A stretch of DNA of 64,000 bases from Anaerolineales bacterium (GCA_023382595.1 JAHDWB010000001.1:868001-932000); one strand, 5' to 3'; numbered from the stretch's first letter, positions 31,209 through 40,231 are shown. The notes: a model not told the origin generated them from the letters alone. Program-made: numbers and translations.

Positions 31209-31760
31209 TTATTTATGACCGTGACCTTTAAGACCATATTCTGAAGTCACCGGGTCAAGGAATAAGTCGGGTTCTTTGGGCGGATGCCTGGTAAAAATCA
31301 GAAAAGAAATCAGTATCACGATCAAAAAGAATATGCTTATCGCTATTGTGAGCCAACCAGCTGATAGCTCTTTCAAAAACTGTGTACCAGTCACCTGCGC
31401 AATGGCAATCACAACAAAAAATGCGCCGATATCCAGTGCAAGGATGTTCTTTTTCGTTATATATTTATATCCATAAACGATGGCTATCATTGCCACGGGG
31501 ATCGTATAAAGTGAAATTGTCTTTGCCGGAATGAACGAACTGAGTTTATATCCACCAGAGAGAAACTCAATCAGATATAACAAAAAAACAGGCCAAAAGG
31601 CTATTTTTATATGCTCCCAATAACTTTCATTTACAGCCGAGAAAATCGCGACAAATTTATTATGCCTGCTCCAATCGTAGGTAAAGTGCAAAACAGAACC
31701 AATCAAAAAGAGCGGCACAATCATCCAAATATCAAGCGTAACGATTTGGTTTATGTCCAT
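31209..31760 (-). CDS. DUF6512-like membrane protein
   Basis: 183-residue membrane protein with five or six hydrophobic segments. The string GSVLHFTYDWSRHNKFVAIFSAVNESYWEHIKI near the N-terminus is characteristic of the DUF6512 family. The C-terminus is a short polar tail (HPPKEPDLFLDP). Function unknown. It lies 110 bp after the stop of the formylglycine-enzyme-like gene in the same direction, possibly cotranscribed. Composition is AT-rich like the TIR region. Confidence 0.75.
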   Translation of the reverse strand: MDINQIVTLDIWMIVPLFLIGSVLHFTYDWSRHNKFVAIFSAVNESYWEHIKIAFWPVFLLYLIEFLSGGYKLSSFIPAKTISLYTIPVAMIAIVYGYKYITKKNILALDIGAFFVVIAIAQVTGTQFLKELSAGWLTIAISIFFLIVILISFLIFTRHPPKEPDLFLDPVTSEYGLKGHGHK

Positions 31761-31870
31761 AGTCCTGTCCTATTCTTGATCTACTAAACAATATCACTGT
31801 GGGCGTCCCACGAGGGGATGATATGGCAGAGGGAATACTTTTTGAGCACGTTTGGACTCGGTTGGCATGG

Positions 31871-32797
31871 TTAAGGACCCACATCCTTGGCGCAGCGGAA
31901 ACCGATGGCGTAGTTGAAGCTGTCGGGAGCGAGTCCGCGCCGGATCGACGCACGAAGAACGAAGTCGCCGAGGAAGTTAAAGGAGGAGCCTCGCAACACG
32001 CGTAATTCCCCCGCAGTGGAACCCGGCGGATTGGAAGAAGGAGACCTCGCGTAATAATTCGGGTCATACCGATCGATCACCCATTCCCACACATTGCCCG
32101 CCATATCGTACATGCCATAGGGGCTTTTTCCGTTTTCGTAACTGCCTACTTCTGTTGTATCCCCCACATTCTCGTTGTAATTTGCGCGATCCGGGTCGAT
32201 CCCTTCCCCCCAGGGATACGTACCTCCCTCCGTACCGCGCGCGGCTTTTTCCCATTGCGCCTCGGTGGGCAAATCCCCACCACGCCACTTGCAATAGGCA
32301 CGTGCCAGGTCCCAGGAAACAAGGACAACGGGGTAATTGTCGTATTGCGGGTCGCCGTAATAACTTGAGCGTGTAATGGAGGCGGGTCTCCTTGGCGGGA
32401 AACACTCGCCCGCCTCAACGCAAACCGCATAATGCGCATTGGTCACTTCGTATATATCCATGTAGAATGCGTCCAAGTACACCTGATGCGGCGGCTCCGC
32501 GTCTGTGAACCATTCCAATTGGCAGTCGTCCATGGATTTCATGCATTCCGCCAAAGCCTCTTCGGCATCCGCCCCCATCAAGAACTCGCCTTCCGGCACG
32601 AGTGCCATTGGCACACCAAACTCATCTGTGATCTCACTTTCCAGCTCAACAGGCGGGACAGGCGTTTCAGTCGGGATGATCGTCTCCTGGGTTTGCGTCG
32701 GAACCTGATTTGGATCTGCGGGTTGTTGCCCCGAGAATTGACAGGCGAGTGATACGATAAGTGTAATGACAATCGGAAAGACCATCCTGCTTTTCAT
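31871..32797 (-). CDS. Formylglycine-generating-enzyme-like (SUMF1) lipoprotein
   Basis: About 308 residues. The signal peptide ends in a lipobox (SLACQFSG), followed by a Pro/Thr/Glu-rich spacer of about 40 residues and an FGE-sulfatase/SUMF1 domain: VPEGEFLMGAD, VYLDAFYMDIYEVTNAHYAVCV, PVVLVSWDLARAYCKWRGGDLPTEAQWEKAARG, YPWGE, GNVWEWVIDRYD and RVLRGSSFNF ... FRCAKD. I chose the ATG at 32797, which has GGAG six bases before it. In true formylglycine enzymes two Cys bind copper near the C-terminus; here only the final RCAK cysteine is obvious, so catalysis is doubtful. Many bacterial members are non-catalytic or bind ligands. Confidence 0.88.
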   Translation of the reverse strand: MKSRMVFPIVITLIVSLACQFSGQQPADPNQVPTQTQETIIPTETPVPPVELESEITDEFGVPMALVPEGEFLMGADAEEALAECMKSMDDCQLEWFTDAEPPHQVYLDAFYMDIYEVTNAHYAVCVEAGECFPPRRPASITRSSYYGDPQYDNYPVVLVSWDLARAYCKWRGGDLPTEAQWEKAARGTEGGTYPWGEGIDPDRANYNENVGDTTEVGSYENGKSPYGMYDMAGNVWEWVIDRYDPNYYARSPSSNPPGSTAGELRVLRGSSFNFLGDFVLRASIRRGLAPDSFNYAIGFRCAKDVGP

Positions 32798-33140
32798 AGA
32801 CATCTCCTTCGATAAGGATAAAGCAACTCGATGTTGCAGCCTGTCACATCAGCGCGCAACACAGTCCTTCACCTTGAGCCTGCCCGTCGATGCATGGAAA
32901 AGAAAGACGTTGAGAGGGAATTGGGGGTCATTCCCTTCCCATTCTTGATGAAGTGGGGAGATTATAAGGGATGTCCGCTTTCAAGGGGATTGCAGTTTGG
33001 TATCCACATGATCGTACCCAAGGTACAGCAGATAGCCCGCCTTCTGTACGTGAGCGGGAGCCTGTCCCACAAAAGAGAACCGCGTGAAAGGTTTCCGTAC
33101 CCTCATATCATTCAAGTTCCCCTTCGGTACGGTTTTGTTT

Positions 33141-33290
33141 CCCCGCAGGGGAGTTAGTTTACACACGGTTCAGGACAATTCCCCAGTGGGGGAATTTTAT
33201 TTACACGCGGTTCAGGTCAATTCCCCAGCAGGGGAGTTTTGTTTCCATGCGGCTCAGGTCAATTCCCCAGCAGGGGGATTTTGTTTCCAT
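33141..33290. repeat. 42-bp tandem repeat, about 3.5 units
   Basis: Units start at 33141 (40 bp), 33181, 33223 and 33265 (partial). Each begins CCCCAGCAGGGGAG or a close variant, an inverted CCCC/GGGG core, followed by TTTTGTTTCCATGCGGCTC and AGGTCAATT. It occupies much of the gene-free interval 32798-33348; the remainder of that interval has no gene that I can support. Confidence 0.9.
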
Positions 33291-33311
33291 GACGTACCAT
33301 TTTGTTTAAAG

Positions 33312-33343
33312 CATGAGACCGACGAATGATGTCGGTCTCATTT
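33312..33343. terminator. Probable intrinsic terminator next to the aromatic lyase gene
   Basis: A perfect 10-bp stem TGAGACCGAC / GTCGGTCTCA with a seven-base loop. On the plus strand it is followed by TTTTCGTT. It sits just after the stop codon of the minus-strand lyase gene and may end it. Confidence 0.65.
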
Positions 33344-33348
33344 TCGTT

Positions 33349-34872
33349 CTACCCTAACTCCCCAGCCGCCTGCTCCACTTCCTTCAAGATCTCCCCCGAC
33401 TTCACAAGCGCCTTCATCGTATTATGGTCGTTGTACAGCGGACGGTCCACGTGCAGGTGCTCCACATATTTGCGGATCACTTCGCGGGCTTTCTGCGTCC
33501 CCTTGCCGGGCGTGAACTCACGGAAGTCAAGCGCCTGCGCCGCCGCCATGAACTCGATACCAAGCACGCCGTACGCGTTATCAAGGATCTGTCCGTTCTT
33601 GAGGGCGGTGTTCATGCCCATCGAGACGAAGTCCTCCTGGTCTGCGGCGGCGGGGATGGACTGGATCGAAGCGGGCGCGGACAGGATGCGCTGTTCCACG
33701 ATCAAATGGTCGGCGGTGTATTGGCTGAGCATCAAGCCCGAGTAGAATCCCGGCTCATGGGCGAGGAAATCAGGCAGACCCTGAGAAAGAGCGGGATTGG
33801 TCAGGCGGTTCAAGCGGCGCTCGGAGAGCACACACACCATTGTGATCGCCGCCCCCGCCATATCCATCGGCAGTGCCACCGGCGTGCCTTGGAAGTTCGC
33901 GCCGGTCAGGGTCAATTTGTCTTCGGGGATGAAGATGGGGTTGTCGCCCACGCCGTTCAACTCGATCTCCACCTGTGACCTTGCATACGCGATCGCATCA
34001 CGCGCCGCGCCAATGACCTGCGGCGTGGATCGCATCGAGTAGGCGTCCTGCACCTTGGTCTTCATCTTGCCCGTCGTCAAGTCCGAACCGGCGATGACCT
34101 TCATCATATTCTGCGCCGACCTGACCGCGCCCTTGAAGCCGCGCAATTCGTGCAGTTTGGTGTTGTAGGGCTTCATGTTGCCGAGCAGCGCCTCGATGGT
34201 CATCGCGGCGGCGATCTCTGCCTGCTTGATGAAGCGCTCCATGTCGTAGATGTGCAGCGCGGACATGGCGGTCAGCAGGTTGGAGCCGTTGATCGCGGCG
34301 AGACCGTCGCGCGCCTGCAAGCCCGGAACTTCGATCCCAGCCCGCCGCATCGCTTCCGCACCCGACAACTGCTCACCGTTATAGAAGGCTTCTCCCTCGC
34401 CCATGAGTAAGAGCGCGGCTTGCGCCATCGGCGCAAGGTCGCCGCTTGCGCCCACGGAGCCTTTCGTGCAGACGACAGGCGTGACGCCCTTGTTGAGCAT
34501 CTCGATCATGGTCAACGTGATCTCGGGGCGGCAACCGGAATTGCCGTGCGCATGGACGTTGATCCTCCCCGCCAGCGCCGCGCGGATGTGTTCGATGGGT
34601 GCAGGGTCGCCGATGCCCGCCGCATGGTTGTAGATCAGGTACTTCTGGAATTCCTTCACCTGCTCATCGTTGAGCATCGTCTCCGAGAACTCGCCGATGC
34701 CGGTGTTCGTGCCGTACATCACTTCTTTGTTGGCGAGCTTCTCCTCCAGCATCGCGCGGCAGACTTTGATGCGCTCCAGCGCTTCGGGGGCAAGTTCCAC
34801 TTTCTCGTTATCTCGCGCGATCGCAACGAGCTTTTCGATGGTGAGGGATGAACCGTCGATGGTAATGGGCAT
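33349..34872 (-). CDS. Aromatic amino acid ammonia-lyase (histidine ammonia-lyase-like)
   Basis: 507-residue enzyme of the MIO-dependent lyase family, which removes ammonia from histidine or an aromatic amino acid. The Ala-Ser-Gly triad that cyclises to the MIO cofactor is present as GSVGASGDLAP (ASG at 142-144). Tyr53 in MYGTNTGIG and His83 in NHAAGIG match active-site residues, and QDAYSMRSTPQV is HAL-like. Differences from classic HutH: the motif usually read as QEDHVSMG is QEDFVSMG here, and no hut genes are adjacent. I chose the ATG at 34872, with AGGAGA upstream. Substrate therefore uncertain; a tyrosine or histidine lyase or aminomutase are all possible. Confidence 0.85.
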   Translation of the reverse strand: MPITIDGSSLTIEKLVAIARDNEKVELAPEALERIKVCRAMLEEKLANKEVMYGTNTGIGEFSETMLNDEQVKEFQKYLIYNHAAGIGDPAPIEHIRAALAGRINVHAHGNSGCRPEITLTMIEMLNKGVTPVVCTKGSVGASGDLAPMAQAALLLMGEGEAFYNGEQLSGAEAMRRAGIEVPGLQARDGLAAINGSNLLTAMSALHIYDMERFIKQAEIAAAMTIEALLGNMKPYNTKLHELRGFKGAVRSAQNMMKVIAGSDLTTGKMKTKVQDAYSMRSTPQVIGAARDAIAYARSQVEIELNGVGDNPIFIPEDKLTLTGANFQGTPVALPMDMAGAAITMVCVLSERRLNRLTNPALSQGLPDFLAHEPGFYSGLMLSQYTADHLIVEQRILSAPASIQSIPAAADQEDFVSMGMNTALKNGQILDNAYGVLGIEFMAAAQALDFREFTPGKGTQKAREVIRKYVEHLHVDRPLYNDHNTMKALVKSGEILKEVEQAAGELG

Positions 34873-35022
34873 GGGGTATTCTCCTGAATGGATATTGGAA
34901 AGGTATTGTACTCCAAAGAAAATTACCCCATTAGTGACAAATGACAGTCTTTGCCGAAAGGACTTGCCGAAATCGGGAATCACAGGGACAATATGTCATA
35001 CCAAACCTACAGGATGTATCCT

Positions 35023-35493
35023 ATGATCTCCACAGCCACTCAACAGGACAGAGCACAGATCGCAGACATCACAGCCCGGGCGGGGGTGTTCAGCCGTGAG
35101 GAGGTCGAAGCCGTACCCGAAATGTTCGACGAATATCTCCAGTATGGCGCGCAGGACAGCGGGTATAACTTCATTGTCTATCGCGAAGGGGAACAGGTGC
35201 TTGGTTTCGCCATTTATGGATATCGCGACCTGGCAGAAGGCGTGTACGACCTGTACTGGATTGCCGTGGACCCGTCCGCGCGGCGCAAGAGCGTGGGGCG
35301 TAAGTTACTGACCGCTTGCGAGGAAGCCGTGCGTGAGGCGGGCGGACGCATCATCATCGCAGAAACGTCAGGGACGGCGGCATATGAGTCCACGCGCCAG
35401 TTCTACGTCAACACGGGATACGTCAACGAAGCGGTCATCAAGGATTTCTATTCGGCGGGGGATGATCTGTATATCTTCACGAAGCGGGTCTAA
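35023..35493 (+). CDS. GNAT family N-acetyltransferase
   Basis: 156-residue acetyltransferase of the GNAT fold. Motif A is visible as YWIAVDPSARRKSVGRKLL (acetyl-CoA pyrophosphate loop, slightly degenerate), followed by a helix and the late strand IIIAETSGTAAYESTRQFYVNTGY. The start MISTATQQD matches the usual GNAT opening, so I chose 35023; ATGs at 34993 and 35014 are alternatives, the first preceded by AGGGA. The acceptor substrate is unknown. It is transcribed divergently from the lyase gene. Confidence 0.88.
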   Translation: MISTATQQDRAQIADITARAGVFSREEVEAVPEMFDEYLQYGAQDSGYNFIVYREGEQVLGFAIYGYRDLAEGVYDLYWIAVDPSARRKSVGRKLLTACEEAVREAGGRIIIAETSGTAAYESTRQFYVNTGYVNEAVIKDFYSAGDDLYIFTKRV

Positions 35494-35517
35494 ACGCATA
35501 TCAACCGCAGAAAAAAT

Positions 35518-35548
35518 AACAGCAGAGACCGGACTGGTCTCTGCTGTT
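35518..35548 (-). terminator. Terminator of the ABC exporter operon
   Basis: Perfect 13-bp stem AACAGCAGAGACC / GGTCTCTGCTGTT; on the minus strand it is followed by ATTTTTTC. It lies between the convergent GNAT gene and the ABC operon and could also serve the GNAT gene. Confidence 0.85.
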
Positions 35549-35565
35549 GAGTTTAAGCGTGAAGC

Positions 35566-36420
35566 TTAATAGTTCGTCGTGCGGTCGATCAGACCGAGTT
35601 CCCGCGCGCGCCTGTCACACACGCGAAACACCCAGATGCTGACCGCGCCGAAGAAGAGACTCAGCCCTGTCAGTACGCCGAGAATTTCCATGTTGCTGAA
35701 TGCCGCCAGCGTCGGGAAGGCTTCTGCGACGTTGCCCACCAGTGACCGCCGCAACAGTTCCAGCCAGTACGTCGTCGGCATGAAATACCCCAGCGGACGA
35801 ATCCACTCGGGCAGCACGTCCAACGGGAAGACCGCGCCGCTGAAGATGTAGAGCGCACCAGCCGTCGCTTCGCCGATGAAGCCTTCGTGGCGGGCAACCG
35901 TCAATGTGATTCCAGCCAACAGCAAGCCGAGAAGCGCAAGCATCACCACGCCGAGGATGAGCGTGACAAAGAACAACAGCCAGTCCACTTCCGCAAGGTT
36001 GAGCGGGACTTTCAGGAACAGCACGCCCGCCGTAATGGTAATGAACACGGCAATCGAACCCGTGATGAAACGCGCGATGCCGCGTCCGAGCAGATACATG
36101 GGGATTTGAATGGGCGCAATGTACATGTACTTGAGCGTTTTGTAATGCTCGCGGTCATCCACCACCGCCCATGAGACGCCCGTCATCACCGCGCCGACAT
36201 AGATGTAGAAGGCGTTGCCGAGATAAATGTACGGGAACAGCGCGCTGTCGAAATTTCCCTGCGTGATGATGCTGTACATCACGACCAGAATTGCCGCGCC
36301 CGAAAGCGGCTTGACGATGGAATACACCGCGAACAGGAAGGGATCGGTCCAGTTGGACTCGATCAGCCATCCCAGCCACGCCGCCATGCGGAACGAACGC
36401 CATGAAGTTGATGTCTGCAT
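35566..36420 (-). CDS. ABC-2 type transporter permease
   Basis: 284-residue integral membrane protein with six hydrophobic segments, typical of ABC-2 exporter permeases. It contains the LPEWIRPLGYFMPTTYWLELLRRSL segment seen in this family near the fifth helix. It lies downstream of a second permease and an ATPase in the same direction, so the complex is probably a heterodimer of permeases with an ATPase homodimer. The substrate is unknown. Separated from the upstream permease by 85 bp that contain short imperfect repeats (ggtgtcaagtgtca). Confidence 0.88.
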   Translation of the reverse strand: MQTSTSWRSFRMAAWLGWLIESNWTDPFLFAVYSIVKPLSGAAILVVMYSIITQGNFDSALFPYIYLGNAFYIYVGAVMTGVSWAVVDDREHYKTLKYMYIAPIQIPMYLLGRGIARFITGSIAVFITITAGVLFLKVPLNLAEVDWLLFFVTLILGVVMLALLGLLLAGITLTVARHEGFIGEATAGALYIFSGAVFPLDVLPEWIRPLGYFMPTTYWLELLRRSLVGNVAEAFPTLAAFSNMEILGVLTGLSLFFGAVSIWVFRVCDRRARELGLIDRTTNY

Positions 36421-36505
36421 AAAATCTCCGTGTCGAAAATGTCAGGTGTCAAGTGTCACGTATCAGGTTCTACTTGACACCTGACACGCCGCACTTGGCA
36501 CTTCC

Positions 36506-37366
36506 CTATCTCCGACTCTCCGTGATCCTACCCTCACGCACGGCGATCTTCTCGATATGCGCCAGCAGGATTTTCGCCGTCACGATGAAGGTCACCGAAA
36601 GGATTGCAAGGATGATGATCTCCCATTGCACTGTCATGAAGCCGAACTGGAACCCCGAAGGGAAGACCAACTGACGCATCGCGTCCATGCCGAGCGTGAG
36701 CGGAATGATCGACGCGCCCGCCGCCACCCAGAACGGCAGCGACTTGATCGGGAAGTAAAAGCCCGAAGCCAGAAAGATCGGCTCCTGCGCCAGATTAGCC
36801 ATGTGCCATGCCTCGCGTCCGAACAGCAGAAACGCCGACGCCATCATCATGCCCATGCCGTACAACGCGATCATCGCCAGCATGAAGACCAGAAACAACT
36901 GGACATAACTGATGACCGTGTACGTCACGCCGAACATGAAAATGCCAAGCAACGTCACAGCCAGCGCGCGCAGCGCTGTTGCCAGCATCCCGCCCAGCGC
37001 CATGCCGAGCAGGATCGCCATCATCGAATTCGGCGCCATGATGTACAAGGCGAGATTGCCCTGCTCCTTCTCCCAATACAACTGGCTGGACATGCTCCAC
37101 AAAATATTCATCCAGAACGCGGTCATCGCGCCGCCCATCACCACGAAGCCGATGTATTCCTCGGGCGCATCCAACGCGCGATAGACAAAGACATACGCGA
37201 TCACCGCCAGCATCGGCATGATCAGGTCGAACACCAGCCACGAAACCTCGCGCTGCTGCCCGATGATGCGCGGATATGCGCGCGCGATGATGGTCTTCAG
37301 GAACAACCGCCAGCCCGTATCTTTTCGCGTGTACGGGCGCAGCAGCGCATCATTCAGGTTGCCCAT
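36506..37366 (-). CDS. ABC-2 type transporter permease
   Basis: 286-residue membrane permease with about six hydrophobic segments, the family-typical ANLAQEPIFLASGFYFPIKSLPFWV stretch and a polar N-terminus. I chose the ATG at 37366 with GGAGGAAG upstream; it overlaps the end of the ATPase gene by 17 bp, so translation is coupled. Partner of the second permease and ATPase. Substrate unknown. Confidence 0.88.
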   Translation of the reverse strand: MGNLNDALLRPYTRKDTGWRLFLKTIIARAYPRIIGQQREVSWLVFDLIMPMLAVIAYVFVYRALDAPEEYIGFVVMGGAMTAFWMNILWSMSSQLYWEKEQGNLALYIMAPNSMMAILLGMALGGMLATALRALAVTLLGIFMFGVTYTVISYVQLFLVFMLAMIALYGMGMMMASAFLLFGREAWHMANLAQEPIFLASGFYFPIKSLPFWVAAGASIIPLTLGMDAMRQLVFPSGFQFGFMTVQWEIIILAILSVTFIVTAKILLAHIEKIAVREGRITESRR

Positions 37367-38366
37367 TTGCTTCCTCCTCCGCCATGCTGCGCCCCACCAA
37401 GTCCACGAACACATCCTCCAGCGTCGGCTCGCGCTTGCTCAGGTTCATCACCTTCACATCCTTTTGCGTGAAGAGATTGATGACCCGCGCCAGAGCGGAT
37501 TCCTCGACCAGACTAAGACTCAACTTCGCGCCGGTCTCTGTCTCTGAGATCGCCGCCTTCGTGACCTCGGGCTGGTCCACCAACATTTGCTGATCCAACC
37601 CGTTGAGCGGACTCACCTCGATCTCGAACAGCGCATCTTTTTGCAGACGATGCTTCAACGCGGACGGTGTGTCACACGCCAGCACGCGTCCCTTATTGAT
37701 GATGGCGACGCGGTCGCACAACTCGTCCGCTTCGACCATGTAGTGCGTGGTGAGCAGGAGCGTGCGGGTCTTGTCCGCTTTCAGCCACTCGATGATGAAC
37801 TTGCGGACGTCGCGCGACGCGCCCACGTCCAGTCCGAGCGTGGGTTCATCGAGGAACAGCACTTCGGGGTCGGTCAGGAATCCGCGCACAATGTTCATCT
37901 TCTGGCGCAAGCCCGTCGAGAGGTCGGATGATTTCGTGTGCATCCTGTCCTTCATGCCGACCATTTCAAGCAGCGCCACAATGCGCTCGTTCGCTTCTTT
38001 TGACGGCACACCGTAGAACTGCGAGAACATCCACAGATTTTCGCGCACGGTCAACAGACCATAGCCCGATGACTCGCCGCCTGAGACCATGTTGATCTTC
38101 GGGCGCACCAAGTCAGGCTGGGCGGAGACATCTGCTCCTGCAACGCGCGCCCAGCCCGAGGTCGGGGAAAGAAGCGTGGTCAGGACTTTGATCAGGGTCG
38201 TTTTGCCAGCGCCGTTCGGTCCCAAAAGTCCGAACAGTTCGCCGCGTTCGACGGTCAGATTCACGCCTTCCAGAGCAACCAGTTCCTTGCGGGCTTCCTT
38301 TTTGTTGCCGCGCAGTTTGTAAATGCGACCAAGGTCTTTTGTTTCGATTGCAAGTGAAGCGGACAT
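37350..38366 (-). CDS. ABC transporter ATP-binding protein (DrrA-like exporter)
   Basis: 338-residue ATPase. Walker A GPNGAGKTT, signature LSTGLRQKMN (a variant of LSGGQ often seen in DrrA/CcmA-like exporters), Walker B VLFLDEPTLGLD, D-loop and switch histidine in LLLTTHYMVEADELCDRV. The C-terminal 100 residues form the accessory domain found in DrrA-type ATPases, closing with EPTLEDVFVDLVGRS. First gene of the three-gene exporter operon. A strong hairpin (AGAGCCAGGG / CCCCTGGCTCT, 38502-38534) lies in the 280-bp gap upstream. Confidence 0.95.
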   Translation of the reverse strand: MSASLAIETKDLGRIYKLRGNKKEARKELVALEGVNLTVERGELFGLLGPNGAGKTTLIKVLTTLLSPTSGWARVAGADVSAQPDLVRPKINMVSGGESSGYGLLTVRENLWMFSQFYGVPSKEANERIVALLEMVGMKDRMHTKSSDLSTGLRQKMNIVRGFLTDPEVLFLDEPTLGLDVGASRDVRKFIIEWLKADKTRTLLLTTHYMVEADELCDRVAIINKGRVLACDTPSALKHRLQKDALFEIEVSPLNGLDQQMLVDQPEVTKAAISETETGAKLSLSLVEESALARVINLFTQKDVKVMNLSKREPTLEDVFVDLVGRSMAEEEANGQPE

Positions 38367-38501
38367 TCTTCTCCTTAATAAATGTTAATGAATTACGTTG
38401 ATTAATCGTGTGAGGGACGTAGGGCGGGCGTCAAGCAGGTTTCGAAGACGCGTGATAAAGTTACGGATGTAACAGAGAGATTTCTCTTCTCCTCCTTTGT
38501 A

Positions 38502-38534
38502 AGAGAGCCAGGGCAGGCAACCCCTGGCTCTCGC
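38502..38534. promoter_or_regulatory. Strong hairpin upstream of the ABC exporter operon
   Basis: AGAGCCAGGG and CCCTGGCTCT form a 10-bp stem in the gap between the exporter operon and the divergent PIG-L gene. There is no T run on either strand, so it is more likely a leader structure or repeat than a terminator. I see no gene in 38367-38646. Confidence 0.45.
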
Positions 38535-38646
38535 AATTTAAGGGACGGGAGAAATCAGAACAAGAGTTCTATTCTACTACGATTCGTTTTTTTCTGCCGG
38601 TAGATTTTGACGCTTCCCATTTTCCTTTCGAGTACAATCGAGCGTC

Positions 38647-39381
38647 ATGGAAACCGAATTCATTCCCAAAATTGCAATGAGCATTCAGGCGCACCCCGAC
38701 GACCAGGAATTTTCCATCGGCGGGACGCTCGCCAAATGGGCGCGCGCAGGATGCGAGATCATCTCCGTCGTCATCACCAGCGGGGATTCGGGTTCGAACG
38801 ATCCGTCCAAAGGTGCGGATTACAAACCCGAGCTGGCGCGCCTCCGCGAGACCGAGCAACTGGCTGCCAACCAAATCCTTGGGGTTACGCAGACGGTTTT
38901 CCTGCGTCATCCCGACGGCGAACTCGAACCGACGATGGAATTACGCAAGGAACTCACCCGTCTCATCCGCAAGCATAAGCCTGAGGTGGTCTTTGCCGGT
39001 AATCCAGAAGCATGGTTTTATGGAAACGAGTACATCAATCACCCCGACCATCGCGCCGCGGCACGCGCCGCCACGGAAGCGGTCTTCCCGTCAGCGGGGT
39101 CAAGGCTGATGTTTGCCGACCTGCTTGCGGAGGGGCTTGAGCCGCATGAGGTCAAACGGCTGTATGTGCATGGGATCGAGAGTCCCAACACCTGGGTGGA
39201 TATTTCCGAGACCATCGATCTCAAGGTGAAGGCGCTGCAACAACACGCCAGTCAGATCCCTGTGGATGAAGTGGATAAATGGATGCGCGATTGGGCGAAG
39301 GAAGATGCGAAGGATAAGGATTTCGAGTACGCTGAGTCGTTCCGCGTGATGATTCTGAAACAGGAAGAAGTGGAAAAGTAA
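38647..39381 (+). CDS. PIG-L (LmbE-like) family deacetylase
   Basis: 244-residue zinc-dependent N-acetylglucosaminyl deacetylase-like protein. The metal-binding signature AHPDDQEFSIGGTLAKWA is at residues 15-32 and the third ligand is likely in NHPDHRAAARA. Members deacetylate GlcNAc-inositol, thiol precursors or other N-acetyl sugars. Here no thiol biosynthesis gene is adjacent, so the substrate is unknown. It is followed by a hairpin with T run (39381-39416). Confidence 0.92.
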   Translation: METEFIPKIAMSIQAHPDDQEFSIGGTLAKWARAGCEIISVVITSGDSGSNDPSKGADYKPELARLRETEQLAANQILGVTQTVFLRHPDGELEPTMELRKELTRLIRKHKPEVVFAGNPEAWFYGNEYINHPDHRAAARAATEAVFPSAGSRLMFADLLAEGLEPHEVKRLYVHGIESPNTWVDISETIDLKVKALQQHASQIPVDEVDKWMRDWAKEDAKDKDFEYAESFRVMILKQEEVEK

Positions 39382-39416
39382 AGTGACGGTCATCTTGAAG
39401 GTGACCATCACTTTTT
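39381..39416. terminator. Terminator between PIG-L gene and kinase-like membrane gene
   Basis: AAAGTGA and GGTCA pair with TGACC and TCACTTT around a short loop, followed by TTTTTAT on the plus strand; convergent genes on both sides could share it. Confidence 0.7.
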
Positions 39417-39422
39417 ATATTG

Positions 39423-40124
39423 CTAAAAGAACCAATGCCCCACCAGCGCGGACGCGAGCGTCATGCTGATATTGTCAATGTCCTTGTAATGCAGGGATTC
39501 GACCAGCGCGCCGACCAGTGCAATAATAGAGATGGGTAAAAGATAGTCCGTGAAACCACCCGGAAAAACGCCCGCCGAGACGTAAATAAAAACGATCACC
39601 GCCGACATTAACCAGCCGCCCAGAAAAACGCTGACCGTCCCCGCAATGGACTTGTCCCTGCTCCAGGGCAATTTTGCCGAAGCGAATTTCCTGCCGACAA
39701 TGTCCGCGATGCCGTCGCCGCCACACATCATCATCAATGCGATAATGCCGATCGGCGACTCGCGCCAGTAGATCAGGGTCAGCGCCACGAACATAATCCC
39801 GTAATACAAAGGTCCGCGCAAGATTTCCTTCGGGTCGCCTGTGCGGGACATGGCATCCACCGATGCCTGATCTTTGATGACGCCGAGACCGATCAACGCG
39901 AATTGCACCGTGATCGCGAATGGAACCAACGCCGCCAACCAGCGCGCGGACGGATCGTCATTGAAAAAGAACCAGCACAATACAAAGATGGGACCCGTGC
40001 CGATATGGATCAATTTGCGGCTGAGTTTGCTTTCGATCCAGCCGCGATGGGCAAAGAAATCCATCAGGCGCAAAAATCCGAGCGCAATGGCAAAGGTAAT
40101 GGCGAGGGCGATGTAGTTGTTCAC
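39423..40124 (-). CDS. Phytol/dolichol kinase-like membrane protein
   Basis: 233-residue polytopic membrane protein with seven or so hydrophobic segments. The motifs ESKLSRKLIHIGTGPIFVL, MCGGDGIADIVGRKFASAKLPWSRDKSIAGTVSVFLGGW match the CTP-dependent polyprenol kinase family (VTE5, SEC59, CDP-diglyceride synthase-like). The enzyme would phosphorylate phytol or another isoprenoid alcohol. I chose the GTG at 40124 because AGGAG lies six bases upstream; an ATG at 40187 has no ribosome site. The substrate cannot be told from sequence. Confidence 0.8.
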   Translation of the reverse strand: MNNYIALAITFAIALGFLRLMDFFAHRGWIESKLSRKLIHIGTGPIFVLCWFFFNDDPSARWLAALVPFAITVQFALIGLGVIKDQASVDAMSRTGDPKEILRGPLYYGIMFVALTLIYWRESPIGIIALMMMCGGDGIADIVGRKFASAKLPWSRDKSIAGTVSVFLGGWLMSAVIVFIYVSAGVFPGGFTDYLLPISIIALVGALVESLHYKDIDNISMTLASALVGHWFF

Positions 40125-40167
40125 GATGAACTCCTGAAAGGTGTTATTTATACAATAATACCCGCGA

Positions 40168-40197
40168 TTGAATGAATGGTTGTTCATGGGCTATAAT
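40168..40197 (+). promoter_or_regulatory. Sigma-70-type promoter of the small lipoprotein gene
   Basis: TTGAAT (40168-40173), an 18-base spacer and TATAAT (40192-40197) lie about 35 bases before the GTG start of the lipoprotein gene. Confidence 0.6.
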
Positions 40198-40231
40198 CCG
40201 CCATTACTTATTAAAAAATACGGAGGAACCT

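Noticed and set aside
33141-33290. CRISPR array
   Set aside because: Units follow each other directly with no unique spacers and no cas genes are present.
33084-33329. 81-residue plus-strand frame with a 14-residue repeated peptide
   Set aside because: The repeats come from the 42-bp tandem DNA repeat; there is no good start context and no family, so I treat it as repeat DNA.
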